Counted from the first letter of the stretch, positions 7,844-15,324 are shown. The stretch is DNA of 15,415 nucleotides from Veillonella parvula (GCA_947096075.1 CAMUQE010000033.1:1-15415); one strand, 5' to 3'. The notes: generated by a model from the letters alone, not told the origin. Program-made: numbers and translations.

Positions 7844-7854
7844 TATAATATAAT
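7844..7854 (+). promoter_or_regulatory. Candidate -10 region for moaC in the divergent gap
   Basis: Two overlapping TATAAT hexamers (7844-7849 and 7849-7854) lie 54-64 bases before the moaC start. No clear -35 is seen at the right distance. A palindrome ACAATTGT sits just upstream at 7825-7832. The opposite-strand promoter of the hydrolase must share this AT-rich gap, but I cannot place it. Confidence 0.4.
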
Positions 7855-7907
7855 AAATGAAAATAAAACTATTGGTGATAATTTATGCATATTTGTAAGG
7901 ATGTATT

Positions 7908-8408
7908 ATGGATTTAACACATTTTGATCAAGATGGAAATGCTTGGATGGTAGATGTATCAGATAAGGATATTACAACTCGTACCGCCGTGGCAGAAGGC
8001 TTTATTGCTATTAATGATGCTATTTACGATCGTATTGCGGCAGGAACTATAAAAAAGGGAGATGTTCTTAGTGTTGCTCAATTGGCAGCTATCATGGGGG
8101 CTAAACAGACGAGTGCTCTCATTCCGCTTTGCCATCCGTTGGCATTGACTAAGGTTGAGGTGCATTGCACTCTTATTGATGGTGAAAGTCTAGCCTGTAC
8201 AGATGCTACACATAATCGTGCGGTTAAGGTTCGAGCTACTGTAAAAACGACAGGAAAGACAGGTGTTGAAATGGAAGCACTTACAGCGGTTCAAGTAGGA
8301 CTTTTAACAGTCTACGATATGTGTAAAGCTATTGATAAGGGGATGATTATAGGACCTACATACCTCGTTGAAAAAGAGGGCGGTAAAAGCGGACATTTTG
8401 TACGGTAA
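7908..8408 (+). CDS. moaC: Cyclic pyranopterin monophosphate synthase MoaC
   Basis: MoaC works with MoaA in the first stage of molybdenum-cofactor synthesis, turning the 3',8-cyclo-GTP intermediate into cyclic pyranopterin monophosphate. The 166-residue length is normal. Recognisable parts are MVDVSDKDITTR (14-25), KKGDVL with a lysine at 49-50, LIPLCHPL (71-78, H76), GVEMEALTAV (119-128) and YDMCKAIDKGM (136-146), with D137 and K140 corresponding to the conserved active-site pair. AAGGA at 7897-7901 is the ribosome binding site. No other moa, moe or mob gene lies in the window, so this is a solitary moaC whose partners must be elsewhere. A gap of 142 bases separates it from the lipoprotein gene. 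Confidence 0.96.
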   Translation: MDLTHFDQDGNAWMVDVSDKDITTRTAVAEGFIAINDAIYDRIAAGTIKKGDVLSVAQLAAIMGAKQTSALIPLCHPLALTKVEVHCTLIDGESLACTDATHNRAVKVRATVKTTGKTGVEMEALTAVQVGLLTVYDMCKAIDKGMIIGPTYLVEKEGGKSGHFVR

Positions 8409-8478
8409 TGTATCAAGTAAATCAGTCACGATGCTTTCATGATAAATTAGTATATTAGAAATAATAATCTTTGTGAGC

Positions 8479-8508
8479 TTGAGCCAAGGAATATGCTTAC
8501 AAAATAAT
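8479..8508 (+). promoter_or_regulatory. Weak sigma-70-like promoter before the VWA lipoprotein gene
   Basis: TTGAGC (8479-8484) and AATAAT (8503-8508) are separated by 18 bases, about 40 bases ahead of the start codon. Each hexamer departs from consensus and the region is AT-rich, so this is tentative. No terminator hairpin for moaC was seen in the same gap. Confidence 0.3.
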
Positions 8509-8550
8509 TAAAATGTGTATTAAGAACGAGAATGTTATGAGGGCCTGCAT

Positions 8551-10077
8551 ATGAGTAAGTTACGATCGAAATTATTTATTGCGATGATGTCAGCCATGCT
8601 ATTGGTAACCGCAGCCGGATGTGGGAAGGATAATCCTATTAACAATATCACTTCCTCTATGAGTGAAGATGAGGCGCAACGCGGTAAAGGAATTAATGGT
8701 GATTTAAAAGATCCTATTTACACTTATGATGCCATTGTTAATGGTGCACCGGGTGTGGTTCATCCTCGTAAAACCCCTTATGGATTTTACTCTCAAAAAG
8801 GGACTGAAGATGAATATGCGGTTTGGAAGAGTCTTGTAGAAAAACAGTTTAAAGATGTTAAACCAGTTCCTGAGGACGCATCGGAAGCTGAGATTAACCG
8901 ATTATTTAATCAAATTCTATATGTTTCAGCTTATGATTATGAGCCTATAGAAGATTTGGACCGGTATTCTTATTTCGTGTTCCAAAAGGATCGGATTCAC
9001 CCATTTACAAAACAACCGATAAAGGAAAATACACAATTGAATCTTGAGATTGTGTTGGATGCCAGCGGATCCATGGTCAATGAGATACAAGGTAAAAGCA
9101 TGATGGATATCGCTAAAAATTCAATTAATGAAATTTTAACGACCTTACCGGATAATGCTAATGTAGGATTGCGCGTATTTGGACATTTAGGTGATAATAC
9201 GGCGGAAAAACGTATGGAATCTTGCGGCGCTAATGAATTGTTACAACCGATAACAAAAGTGGATCGTGAGAAAATAAAATCTGTAATGTCTCCGATTCAA
9301 CCGACCGGCTGGACATCCGTTGCCAAATCCATTGAAAAAGGCACCGCTGATTTGAGTCAATTTACAGGTGAGAAGGATGTTAATATTCTATACATCATAA
9401 CCGATGGTATCGAGACTTGCGATGGTGACCCTGTGGCTATGGCGGAAAAGTTAAAAGGCGGTAAAACCAATGTAATACTGGGCATCATAGGGTTTAATGT
9501 CGATGCGAATCAGGATGCACTATTGAGACAAATTGCGCAAGCCGGTGGTGGCTATTATGCCTCTGCTAATGAAGCAAATACTTTGACCGCTGAATTATAT
9601 CGCATTCATGAACTGGCAAATGCCAAATATGAGTGGGAAACTTTAAATGTTACAGAGCTTAATAGACTTAAGACTAGTCATGGAACTGGACGTTTGTTTA
9701 ATAGCTTCTTAAAAGGGCAGGCACTTACTGAAAAACTTAATATTGATCAAACTATTTCCATTTTAATGGGGAATGAAGCAAAGATTATTACACCATACGG
9801 TAAGGTGTACAAAGCGTTGAAGACAAAAGCGGAAGAACGCAAAAAGCTTATAGAAGCTCTTTTAAAAGACAGAATAGCTGAGGTTGAAAAAGCAGATGCT
9901 GAGTACATCAAGTCTGTAGAGGCAAGAAAGGGTGAAATTGTTGCTTATATGCCATCAACAAGTCGAGTAGATAAGTTTAGCCGTTACTATGTTCCACGAG
10001 AAGATCGACCTGGTACGACGGAAGGGCAACAAAAAGATGGTCAAAAATTAGAAGAGGATAGACAACCTAAGAAATAA
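8551..10077 (+). CDS. VWA-domain lipoprotein (Ca-activated chloride channel-like family)
   Basis: This 508-residue exported protein begins with a basic n-region, a hydrophobic core (FIAMMSAMLLV) and a lipobox-like LVTAAGC, giving lipidation at C24. Residues 25-160 are of unknown fold. The VWA domain covers about 163-355 and has an intact metal-ion site: VLDASGSM (D170, S172, S174), TGWTS (252-256) and ITDGIETC (D285). Cysteines C225 (ESCGANELLQPI) and C290 (ETCDGDP) are at positions where related bacterial VWA proteins also carry a pair, and could form a disulphide outside the membrane. The C-terminus (about 425-508) is highly charged, with a helical, possibly coiled-coil segment at 425-460 and a hydrophilic tail rich in E, D, K, Q and R. 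GAGGG at 8539-8543 precedes the start. A strong terminator follows, so it is probably monocistronic. The ligand is unknown. Confidence 0.87.
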   Translation: MSKLRSKLFIAMMSAMLLVTAAGCGKDNPINNITSSMSEDEAQRGKGINGDLKDPIYTYDAIVNGAPGVVHPRKTPYGFYSQKGTEDEYAVWKSLVEKQFKDVKPVPEDASEAEINRLFNQILYVSAYDYEPIEDLDRYSYFVFQKDRIHPFTKQPIKENTQLNLEIVLDASGSMVNEIQGKSMMDIAKNSINEILTTLPDNANVGLRVFGHLGDNTAEKRMESCGANELLQPITKVDREKIKSVMSPIQPTGWTSVAKSIEKGTADLSQFTGEKDVNILYIITDGIETCDGDPVAMAEKLKGGKTNVILGIIGFNVDANQDALLRQIAQAGGGYYASANEANTLTAELYRIHELANAKYEWETLNVTELNRLKTSHGTGRLFNSFLKGQALTEKLNIDQTISILMGNEAKIITPYGKVYKALKTKAEERKKLIEALLKDRIAEVEKADAEYIKSVEARKGEIVAYMPSTSRVDKFSRYYVPREDRPGTTEGQQKDGQKLEEDRQPKK

Positions 10078-10084
10078 ATATATG

Positions 10085-10130
10085 AGCCTTCTGTGTTACA
10101 ATTAAGTTAAACACAGAAGGCTTATTTTTT
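10085..10130 (+). terminator. Intrinsic terminator after the VWA lipoprotein gene
   Basis: AGCCTTCTGTGTT (10085-10097) pairs perfectly over 13 bp with AACACAGAAGGCT (10110-10122) around a 12-base loop, followed by TATTTTTT. It begins 7 bases after the stop codon. Confidence 0.93.
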
Positions 10131-10208
10131 CGAAAAGTGATAGATGAAAGTATTGTTTAGTATATTTTAATTAAAAATCTTAATTTTTTTTCAGTAGTTT
10201 ACTTCTAA

Positions 10209-10217
10209 TGGTATAAT
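10209..10217 (+). promoter_or_regulatory. Extended -10 promoter for trmL
   Basis: TGGTATAAT is a perfect extended -10 element. A T-run at 10184-10191 lies just upstream where a -35 or UP-like element would sit; there is no good TTGACA. Transcription would begin near 10224, about 50 bases before the GTG start of trmL. Confidence 0.65.
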
Positions 10218-10273
10218 AGATTGTTAGAGGAGACTTTTTCTTCATCTATGTTAATAATATAAAGAGGCTTATA

Positions 10274-10759
10274 GTGGAAATTGTATTATATGAACCGGAG
10301 ATTCCCGGCAATACAGGCAATATTGCACGCTTATGTGCTGCCAATCATATGACTTTGCACCTTATCAAACCGCTGGGCTTTTCCATCGATGATAAACATG
10401 TAAAGCGAGCTGGTCTTGATTATTGGCATTTGGTAGATGTACAAGTACATGAAAATATTCAAGAACTATATGAGAAATATCCTGATCGTAGATATTTCTA
10501 CGCCACCACCAAGGCAAAGCATACACATTCTGAGGTTAAATACGAGATTGGTGATATGCTTGTTTTTGGCCCTGAAACGAGAGGTTTACCTGAAAGTTTA
10601 TTAGACGGTAAAGAGGATACATGCATTCGTATACCTATGGTAGATGAAGCACGTTCTTTGAACTTATCTAATGCGGTGGCTATCATCGCCTATGAAGGCA
10701 TGCGTCAACTTGACTACCCAGATCTTAAGGCTGAAGGCAAGTGGATTCAATCTAAATAG
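10274..10759 (+). CDS. trmL: tRNA (cytidine(34)-2'-O)-methyltransferase TrmL
   Basis: TrmL is a small SPOUT-class methyltransferase that uses S-adenosylmethionine to 2'-O-methylate the wobble base of certain leucine tRNAs. The 161-residue protein is the normal length for a SPOUT domain without an added RNA-binding domain. Motif 1 is seen in PGNTGNIAR (11-19), motif 2 in LVFGPETRGLP (96-106), and motif 3 in IRIPM...SLNLSNAVAI (118-137), which form the knotted SAM site. The start codon is GTG at 10274, chosen because the family begins MEIVLYEPEIPGN and AGAGG lies 6 bases upstream. It has its own promoter. Downstream is a 114-base leader before the YlbF-like gene. Confidence 0.95.
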   Translation: MEIVLYEPEIPGNTGNIARLCAANHMTLHLIKPLGFSIDDKHVKRAGLDYWHLVDVQVHENIQELYEKYPDRRYFYATTKAKHTHSEVKYEIGDMLVFGPETRGLPESLLDGKEDTCIRIPMVDEARSLNLSNAVAIIAYEGMRQLDYPDLKAEGKWIQSK

Positions 10760-10821
10760 ATATGCTTTCACAATAAACGAATATAAACAAATATAAATAA
10801 ATATGGGTTAGAGGACCTACT

Positions 10822-10847
10822 AAATCTATATGACAGGTAGATTTTTT
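10822..10847 (+). terminator. Weak terminator-like hairpin between trmL and the ylbF-like gene
   Basis: AAATCTA (10822-10828) can pair with TAGATTT (10838-10844) around a 9-base loop, and the second arm runs into six consecutive T (10842-10847). The stem is short and AT-rich, so termination would be partial at best. It lies 27 bases ahead of the next start codon. Confidence 0.35.
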
Positions 10848-10873
10848 AACAGTGTTGTTTAGAGGAGGATATT

Positions 10874-11239
10874 ATGAATTACGATAAAGCTCATGATTTA
10901 GCTCAAGCGATGCGTGAATCCGAAGAGTACAAAGAGTTAATGGCTGCTCAAGAAGCAGTGAAGGCAGATGCAGTAGCAACGGCTTTAGTTCGCACATTTA
11001 TGGCACAACAAATGCAATGGGAATACGCTAAGTTGTCTGGTGCTCCTGAAGCAGATGAGTTGCAAAAGAAGCAAGAGGAATTGATGCCTCAAATTCAAGA
11101 AAATGCTGCAGCGACTTCTTATTTGCAAGCGCAAATGCGTTGGAGCCAGATTTCTAATGATATCTATAAAATCATTAGCGAACCAATCACTGAGGGGATG
11201 AAAGTGTTAGATCATGGCGAACAACAACCAAAACATTAA
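10874..11239 (+). CDS. YlbF/YmcA-family helical protein
   Basis: This 121-residue, almost wholly helical, charged protein fits the YlbF/YmcA (Com_YlbF) family in length, in its N-terminal pattern (YDKAHDLAQAMRESEEYKEL) and in its repeated Q/E/A-rich helices. In Bacillus subtilis the family members YlbF, YmcA and YaaT form a complex that works with RNase Y in mRNA processing. Whether this copy does the same is an inference. No catalytic residues, cysteines or membrane segments are present. A strong AGAGGAGG lies 5 bases before the ATG. The 3' end overlaps murB by 26 bases in another frame, so the two are one transcript. The homology assignment is from pattern alone and moderately certain. Confidence 0.75.
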   Translation: MNYDKAHDLAQAMRESEEYKELMAAQEAVKADAVATALVRTFMAQQMQWEYAKLSGAPEADELQKKQEELMPQIQENAAATSYLQAQMRWSQISNDIYKIISEPITEGMKVLDHGEQQPKH

Positions 11240-12143
11240 GGTATTACAAACAGCTTTATTAGAAAAATTACCAAGTACACGTGTACGAGAGCAGGAGCTT
11301 CTTTGTCATCATACGACATTCAAAATTGGAGGACCTGCGGACTTATTTATTGAACCTACTACGATGGCAGAACTTAGTTTTACACTTCGTACCATTCACG
11401 AATTAGATGTGCCTGTAACTATTATTGGGTGTGGATCTAATATTTTAGTGAAAGACGGAGGTATCCGTGGTGCTGTCGTATCAGTTCGACATATGACCCA
11501 AATCATGGATTGTAACGAAAACACATTGTGCATTGGTTCCGGGTATATGTTAAAGGATGCTTCTGAATTTGCTTGGGAGAATAGTTTATCTGGTCTTGAA
11601 TTTGCCATTGGTATTCCAGGCACACTTGGTGGTGCCGTATTTATGAATGCAGGTGCTTATGATGGGGAAATGAGCCATGTAGTTACTGCAGTGAGAGCCG
11701 TAGATTTCCAAGGAAATATTAAAGAGTATGATGGATCTCACTTGGACTTTGCTTATCGTCATAGTGTATTCCACGATAATCATGAAGTTATTGGGGAAGT
11801 CATTATGACACTCAAACCAGGCGACAAGGATGCCATCAAGGCACGTATGGATGAGTTAACAGAAAAACGTGAATCAAAGCAACCTTTGGAATATGCCAGT
11901 GCAGGTTCAACCTTTAAGCGCCCACCAGGGTACTTTGCAGGTACATTGATTGAACAAACAGGCCTAAAAGGTTTGTCTGTAGGTGATGCGCAAGTATCTC
12001 ACAAGCATGCTGGCTTCGTAATTAATACAGGTAGTGCAAGTGCGAAGGATGTACTTGACCTGATTAGTGAGGTACAACGTCGTGTGTATGATCAACATGG
12101 TGTACATCTCGAACCAGAAGTACGCATGATTGGTGAAGATTAA
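11214..12143 (+). CDS. murB: UDP-N-acetylenolpyruvoylglucosamine reductase MurB
   Basis: MurB is the cytoplasmic FAD enzyme that uses NADPH to reduce UDP-GlcNAc-enolpyruvate to UDP-MurNAc, the second committed step of peptidoglycan precursor synthesis. The 309-residue protein has the FAD-binding features TTFKIGGPADLF (34-45), IGCGSNILVKDGG (71-83) and GIPGTLGGAVFMNAGAY (133-149). The C-terminal domain carries YASAGSTFKRP with S232 as the expected proton donor, and LEPEVRMIG near 299-307 with the catalytic glutamate. Length and pattern fit a type II (Firmicute-like) MurB. The start at 11214 lies within the preceding gene. The nearest AGGGG is 16 bases away, too far for normal use, so translation is probably coupled to the upstream gene. 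A terminator follows the stop by about 20 bases. Confidence 0.96.
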   Translation: MANNNQNIKVLQTALLEKLPSTRVREQELLCHHTTFKIGGPADLFIEPTTMAELSFTLRTIHELDVPVTIIGCGSNILVKDGGIRGAVVSVRHMTQIMDCNENTLCIGSGYMLKDASEFAWENSLSGLEFAIGIPGTLGGAVFMNAGAYDGEMSHVVTAVRAVDFQGNIKEYDGSHLDFAYRHSVFHDNHEVIGEVIMTLKPGDKDAIKARMDELTEKRESKQPLEYASAGSTFKRPPGYFAGTLIEQTGLKGLSVGDAQVSHKHAGFVINTGSASAKDVLDLISEVQRRVYDQHGVHLEPEVRMIGED

Positions 12144-12163
12144 TACAAATTAAATACTAATAT

Positions 12164-12223
12164 AAGATTTCTTATGTAATGTTACTCTTTTAAGGATGAC
12201 GGATTCATAAGAAATCTTTTTTT
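12164..12223 (+). terminator. Intrinsic terminator after murB
   Basis: AAGATTTCTTATG (12164-12176) is exactly complementary to CATAAGAAATCTT (12206-12218), and a run of T continues to 12223. The loop is long (29 bases) but the 13-bp stem and the T-run make this a good terminator for the trmL/ylbF-like/murB region. Confidence 0.85.
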
Positions 12224-12281
12224 ATAGTTTTTAAAAGAGTATGATAGGTTCATAGTTAGTTCATATTTTGGAGGCGATGAT

Positions 12282-13229
12282 ATGAATACTTTGTTGGCCC
12301 AGGAGATTTATGATAAAGCGCTAGAGTGTGGGTATGACAGTTGTGGTATAGTGCCTCTTGATGCACTTGATTTTTATAAAGAACGGTTGATAAAGCGTTT
12401 AGAAGATGTACCTGAAAGTAAAGAGGTATATGCGCATAGTAAAGATTTTTTAGCATTAAAAGAAAAGTATCCTTGGGCACAATCCATAGTAGTTTGTACT
12501 GAATATTTTGGTGATTATAAGTTTCCTGTATCTCTTCGAAACCGATATGCAAAAGGGTTGTTATTATCTTTGTTAAATATTCCTCACAGTGATGAGTTTA
12601 AACGACGGCAATCTTTTGAAGTCTGGCTTGGTGAAAATGGAATACGATATATTGGCGGTGAAACGGCGAAACCTGCCGGAATTATTCCTTTGCGGCCCGC
12701 TTCGGTAGCAGCTGGTTTAGGCATTTATCGAAAAAATAATTTTTTTTATGGACCTAAGGGTTCTAGCTATGAACTGGTAGGCTATTTAATTGATGAGTCC
12801 TGTGAGTATATTCAACAGTTAGAGATACCACCATGTCCGGATTCTTGTAATTTATGTCAGCAAGGGTGTAGGACAAAATCCTTATCTGCACCGTTTACTA
12901 TGAATCCGTTAACCTGTGTATCTTTTATTAATACATTCGGTGATGGTAAGTTACCGGATGGTGTCGCAGACGATATGCTGGAGGCGTGGATATTAGGTTG
13001 TGATAACTGCCAGGATGCATGCCCTTTTAATGCAGATCATGACTGGAGCATAGGACTGGATTATCCCGGACTTGATGAATTAGAGCCGTTGCTACAGCCA
13101 GAATATATTTTGAAAGCCTCTGATGAGGAGATTATAAAAAAGCTGATTCCTAAATTCTGTTTCCATTTAACAGATAAACAAATTCCGTTGTTGCGTAAAT
13201 CTGCTAAGCGGGCGATAGCGCGTAAATAG
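12282..13229 (+). CDS. QueG-like double [4Fe-4S] protein, probably not a true epoxyqueuosine reductase
   Basis: This 315-residue protein belongs to the QueG/reductive-dehalogenase-like group. Eight cysteines can hold two [4Fe-4S] clusters: C185, C189, C192 and C196, then C212, and C240, C243 and C247 (GCDNCQDACPFN). The order matches QueG, but the first spacing is C-x3-C instead of C-x2-C and CP after the fourth cysteine has become CR. The segment AAGLGIYRKN (143-152) corresponds to the AGLGW-GK region that lies against cobalamin in QueG. In QueG this is preceded 13 residues earlier by a conserved Asp (VDSAPILER-type motif); here that place is P131, and the GRDYH motif is also absent (KGLLLS instead). 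The HEAT-like C-terminal extension of some QueG proteins is missing. I infer a corrinoid or Fe-S redox protein with another substrate. GGAGG at 12270-12274 sets the start. Confidence 0.8.
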   Translation: MNTLLAQEIYDKALECGYDSCGIVPLDALDFYKERLIKRLEDVPESKEVYAHSKDFLALKEKYPWAQSIVVCTEYFGDYKFPVSLRNRYAKGLLLSLLNIPHSDEFKRRQSFEVWLGENGIRYIGGETAKPAGIIPLRPASVAAGLGIYRKNNFFYGPKGSSYELVGYLIDESCEYIQQLEIPPCPDSCNLCQQGCRTKSLSAPFTMNPLTCVSFINTFGDGKLPDGVADDMLEAWILGCDNCQDACPFNADHDWSIGLDYPGLDELEPLLQPEYILKASDEEIIKKLIPKFCFHLTDKQIPLLRKSAKRAIARK

Positions 13230-13246
13230 GTTTTTGTCCTAAGATG

Positions 13247-13312
13247 AGTCAAAAGTATAATCGAATGTTGAAATTGCCATGATTAGAATAGGTGTACTAT
13301 TTTGACTTTTTT
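13247..13312 (+). terminator. Long-loop terminator overlapping the typA promoter
   Basis: AGTCAAAA (13247-13254) pairs with TTTTGACT (13300-13307), and five T follow directly. The stem can continue inwards with GTA/TAC after a 2-base bulge and with TAATC/GATTA (13258-13262, 13281-13285). The loop is large, so confidence is moderate. The second arm contains the TTGACT -35 hexamer of typA. Confidence 0.5.
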
Positions 13313-13331
13313 CTATAGACTGCGTTATAAT
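13302..13331 (+). promoter_or_regulatory. Sigma-70 promoter of typA
   Basis: TTGACT (13302-13307) and a perfect TATAAT (13326-13331) are separated by 18 bases. Transcription should start near 13338, leaving a leader of about 90 nt before typA. This is the best promoter by consensus in the window. Confidence 0.8.
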
Positions 13332-13361
13332 TAACTGTTGCCATTTTTGGAAAATATACCT

Positions 13362-13388
13362 ACATAGCTACTTTCACAGAGGCTATGT
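13362..13388 (+). promoter_or_regulatory. Hairpin in the typA mRNA leader
   Basis: ACATAGC (13362-13368) pairs perfectly with GCTATGT (13382-13388) around a 13-base loop. The alternative pairing TCACA (13374-13378) with TGTGA (13386-13390) uses part of the same arm, so the two structures exclude each other. There is no U-run. It lies about 25 bases before the AGGGAGG site and could affect translation or mRNA stability. Confidence 0.4.
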
Positions 13389-13426
13389 GATATAGAATAT
13401 ACTGAAAGAATTAAAGGGAGGATCTT

Positions 13427-15238
13427 ATGATTCGCGAAAATCTTCGAAATGTAGCGATTATCGCCCACGTTGACCATGGTAAAACTACTTTGGTGGACGC
13501 GTTATTAAAACAAAGCCATGTGTTCCGTGAAAACGAAAAGGTAGCAGAACGCGTAATGGACTCCAACGATTTGGAACGTGAACGCGGTATTACTATCTTA
13601 TCTAAAAATACTGCTGTTATGCATAATGGCATCAAAATCAACATCGTTGATACCCCAGGCCATGCTGACTTCGGCGGCGAAGTAGAACGCGTACTTAACA
13701 TGGTTGACGGCGTATTGCTTCTCGTTGATGCTTACGAAGGTCCAATGCCTCAAACTAAATACGTTTTGCGTAAAGCATTAGAACAAAAATTGAAACCAAT
13801 TGTAGTTATCAATAAAATCGACCGTCCAGACCAACGTGTTAAAGAGGTTGAAGATGAAGTTCTTGAATTGTTCATGGAACTCGAAGCTGATGATGATCAA
13901 CTCGATTTCCCTGTAGTATACGCATCTGCTCGCTCTGGTATCTCCAAAACTAACTGGGATGACGAAGCCGTAAACATGGAACCATTGTTCCAGACATTGA
14001 TCGATGAAATTCCTGCACCACAAGGTGATATTGAAGGGCCTCTTCAATTTATGATTACTACACTCGATTACGATAACTTCATCGGTAAAATCGCTGTAGG
14101 TCGTATCGTTCGCGGTAAAATGAAAACTAATCAACAAGTTGCGATCATGAATGGTGAAAGCACTCGTAAAGCGAAAATCGGTCGTGTATATACATATAAT
14201 GGTTTGAATCGCGTTGAAACTGACGAAGCTGAAATGGGTGATATTATTGCATTCGCTGGTATTGACGATATCAATATCGGTGAAACAGTAGCAGATGCTG
14301 AAAATCCTGAAGCATTGCCATCCATCTCCATCGACGAACCAACATTGTCCATGGTATTCTCCGTAAACAACTCTCCATTCGCAGGCCGTGAAGGTGAATT
14401 CGTTACATCTCGTCACTTGCGTGATCGTTTGTTCCGCGAAGTAGAAACTAACGTTTCTATGAAAGTAGAAGAAACTGATTCTGCAGATGCTTTCAAAGTA
14501 TCTGGCCGTGGTGAATTACACTTGGCTGTATTGATTGAAACCATGCGCCGTGAAGGCTATGAATTACAAGTAGGTAAACCTCGCGTAATTTTCAGAACTA
14601 TTAACGATCAATTGTGTGAACCACTTGAAGCATTGACCATCGACGTACCTCAAGAATTCATGGGTACTGTAATGGAAAACCTTGGTCAACGTAAAGCTGA
14701 ATTGACTAATATGGTTGAATTGGCTGGTTACCTTCGTATGGAATTCGTAGTTCCAGCTCGTGGTTTGATTGGTTTCCGTGCACAATTCTTAACAGCTACA
14801 AAAGGTAATGGTATCATGAATCATGTATTCCATGGCTATGCACCATATAAAGGTGAAATTCCTTCCCGTACACGCGGTGCTTTGGTAGCATTCGAAAATG
14901 GCGAAACTACTCCATATGGTTTGAACTCTGTTCAAGACCGTGGTACATTGTTCGTTGGTCCTAACCAAGACGTGTACGCTGGCCAAGTTATCGGTGAAAA
15001 CACTCGTGAACTTGATATGGATGTTAACCCATGTAAGAAAAAACACGTTACTAACATGCGTTCTAGCTCCTCTGATGAAGCAGTTCGCTTGACTCCACCT
15101 CGTATTTTCTCCTTGGAGCAAGCTCTTGAGTGGATTAACGATGACGAACTCGTTGAAGTAACACCAGAAAGCATTCGTATGCGTAAAACAATCCTTGATC
15201 GTAACGCACGTGCGAAAGCTGCTAAAAACAAAAAATAA
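13427..15238 (+). CDS. typA: Ribosome-associated translational GTPase TypA/BipA
   Basis: TypA/BipA is an EF-G-like GTPase that binds the ribosome and helps 50S assembly and growth under stress such as cold. The 603-residue length is typical. GTPase motifs are all present: G1 AHVDHGKT (13-20), G2 threonine in RGITI (T56), G3 DTPG (75-78), G4 NKID (129-132) and G5 SA near 167. Beta-barrel domain II follows at about 200-290, EF-G-like domains III and V at about 300-480, and the TypA-specific C-terminal domain with QDRGTLFVGP and a basic RARAKAAKNKK-like end. The start has AGGGAGG 6 bases upstream. Codon use is much more biased than in neighbours (AAC, ATC, TTC, CGT preferred), as in highly expressed genes. 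Own promoter upstream and terminator downstream make it monocistronic. Confidence 0.97.
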   Translation: MIRENLRNVAIIAHVDHGKTTLVDALLKQSHVFRENEKVAERVMDSNDLERERGITILSKNTAVMHNGIKINIVDTPGHADFGGEVERVLNMVDGVLLLVDAYEGPMPQTKYVLRKALEQKLKPIVVINKIDRPDQRVKEVEDEVLELFMELEADDDQLDFPVVYASARSGISKTNWDDEAVNMEPLFQTLIDEIPAPQGDIEGPLQFMITTLDYDNFIGKIAVGRIVRGKMKTNQQVAIMNGESTRKAKIGRVYTYNGLNRVETDEAEMGDIIAFAGIDDINIGETVADAENPEALPSISIDEPTLSMVFSVNNSPFAGREGEFVTSRHLRDRLFREVETNVSMKVEETDSADAFKVSGRGELHLAVLIETMRREGYELQVGKPRVIFRTINDQLCEPLEALTIDVPQEFMGTVMENLGQRKAELTNMVELAGYLRMEFVVPARGLIGFRAQFLTATKGNGIMNHVFHGYAPYKGEIPSRTRGALVAFENGETTPYGLNSVQDRGTLFVGPNQDVYAGQVIGENTRELDMDVNPCKKKHVTNMRSSSSDEAVRLTPPRIFSLEQALEWINDDELVEVTPESIRMRKTILDRNARAKAAKNKK

Positions 15239-15258
15239 TATCCATAAAGATAGAAAAC

Positions 15259-15284
15259 GACGCTCCTTAGGGGGCGTCATTTTT
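15259..15284 (+). terminator. Intrinsic terminator after typA
   Basis: GACGCTCC (15259-15266) pairs with GGGGCGTC (15271-15278), with one T-G wobble, around a TTAG loop, followed by ATTTTT. It starts 20 bases after the stop codon. Confidence 0.88.
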
Positions 15285-15324
15285 GCATTATATCAGTATA
15301 AGAATGACATTTCATACATAGTAG

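Noticed and set aside
7825..7844. ACAATTGT palindrome and a further ATTGT in the hydrolase-moaC gap as an operator
   Set aside because: The matches are short and lie in very AT-rich DNA where such repeats are expected by chance; reported only as context for the promoter.
7801..7890. A 30-residue N-terminal extension of the UPF0173 hydrolase
   Set aside because: The extension does not resemble the family and covers the AT-rich divergent promoter gap; the ATG at 7798-7800 has a good ribosome binding site and gives the usual N-terminus.
10760..10873. A riboswitch or T-box leader before the YlbF-like gene
   Set aside because: Only one weak AT-rich hairpin with a U-run is visible; the conserved T-box sequence and other recognisable riboswitch cores are absent.
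13778..14416. A 212-codon open frame on the minus strand inside typA
   Set aside because: It lies wholly within a clear typA gene and its product has no recognisable motif; it is a by-product of the strong codon bias of typA.
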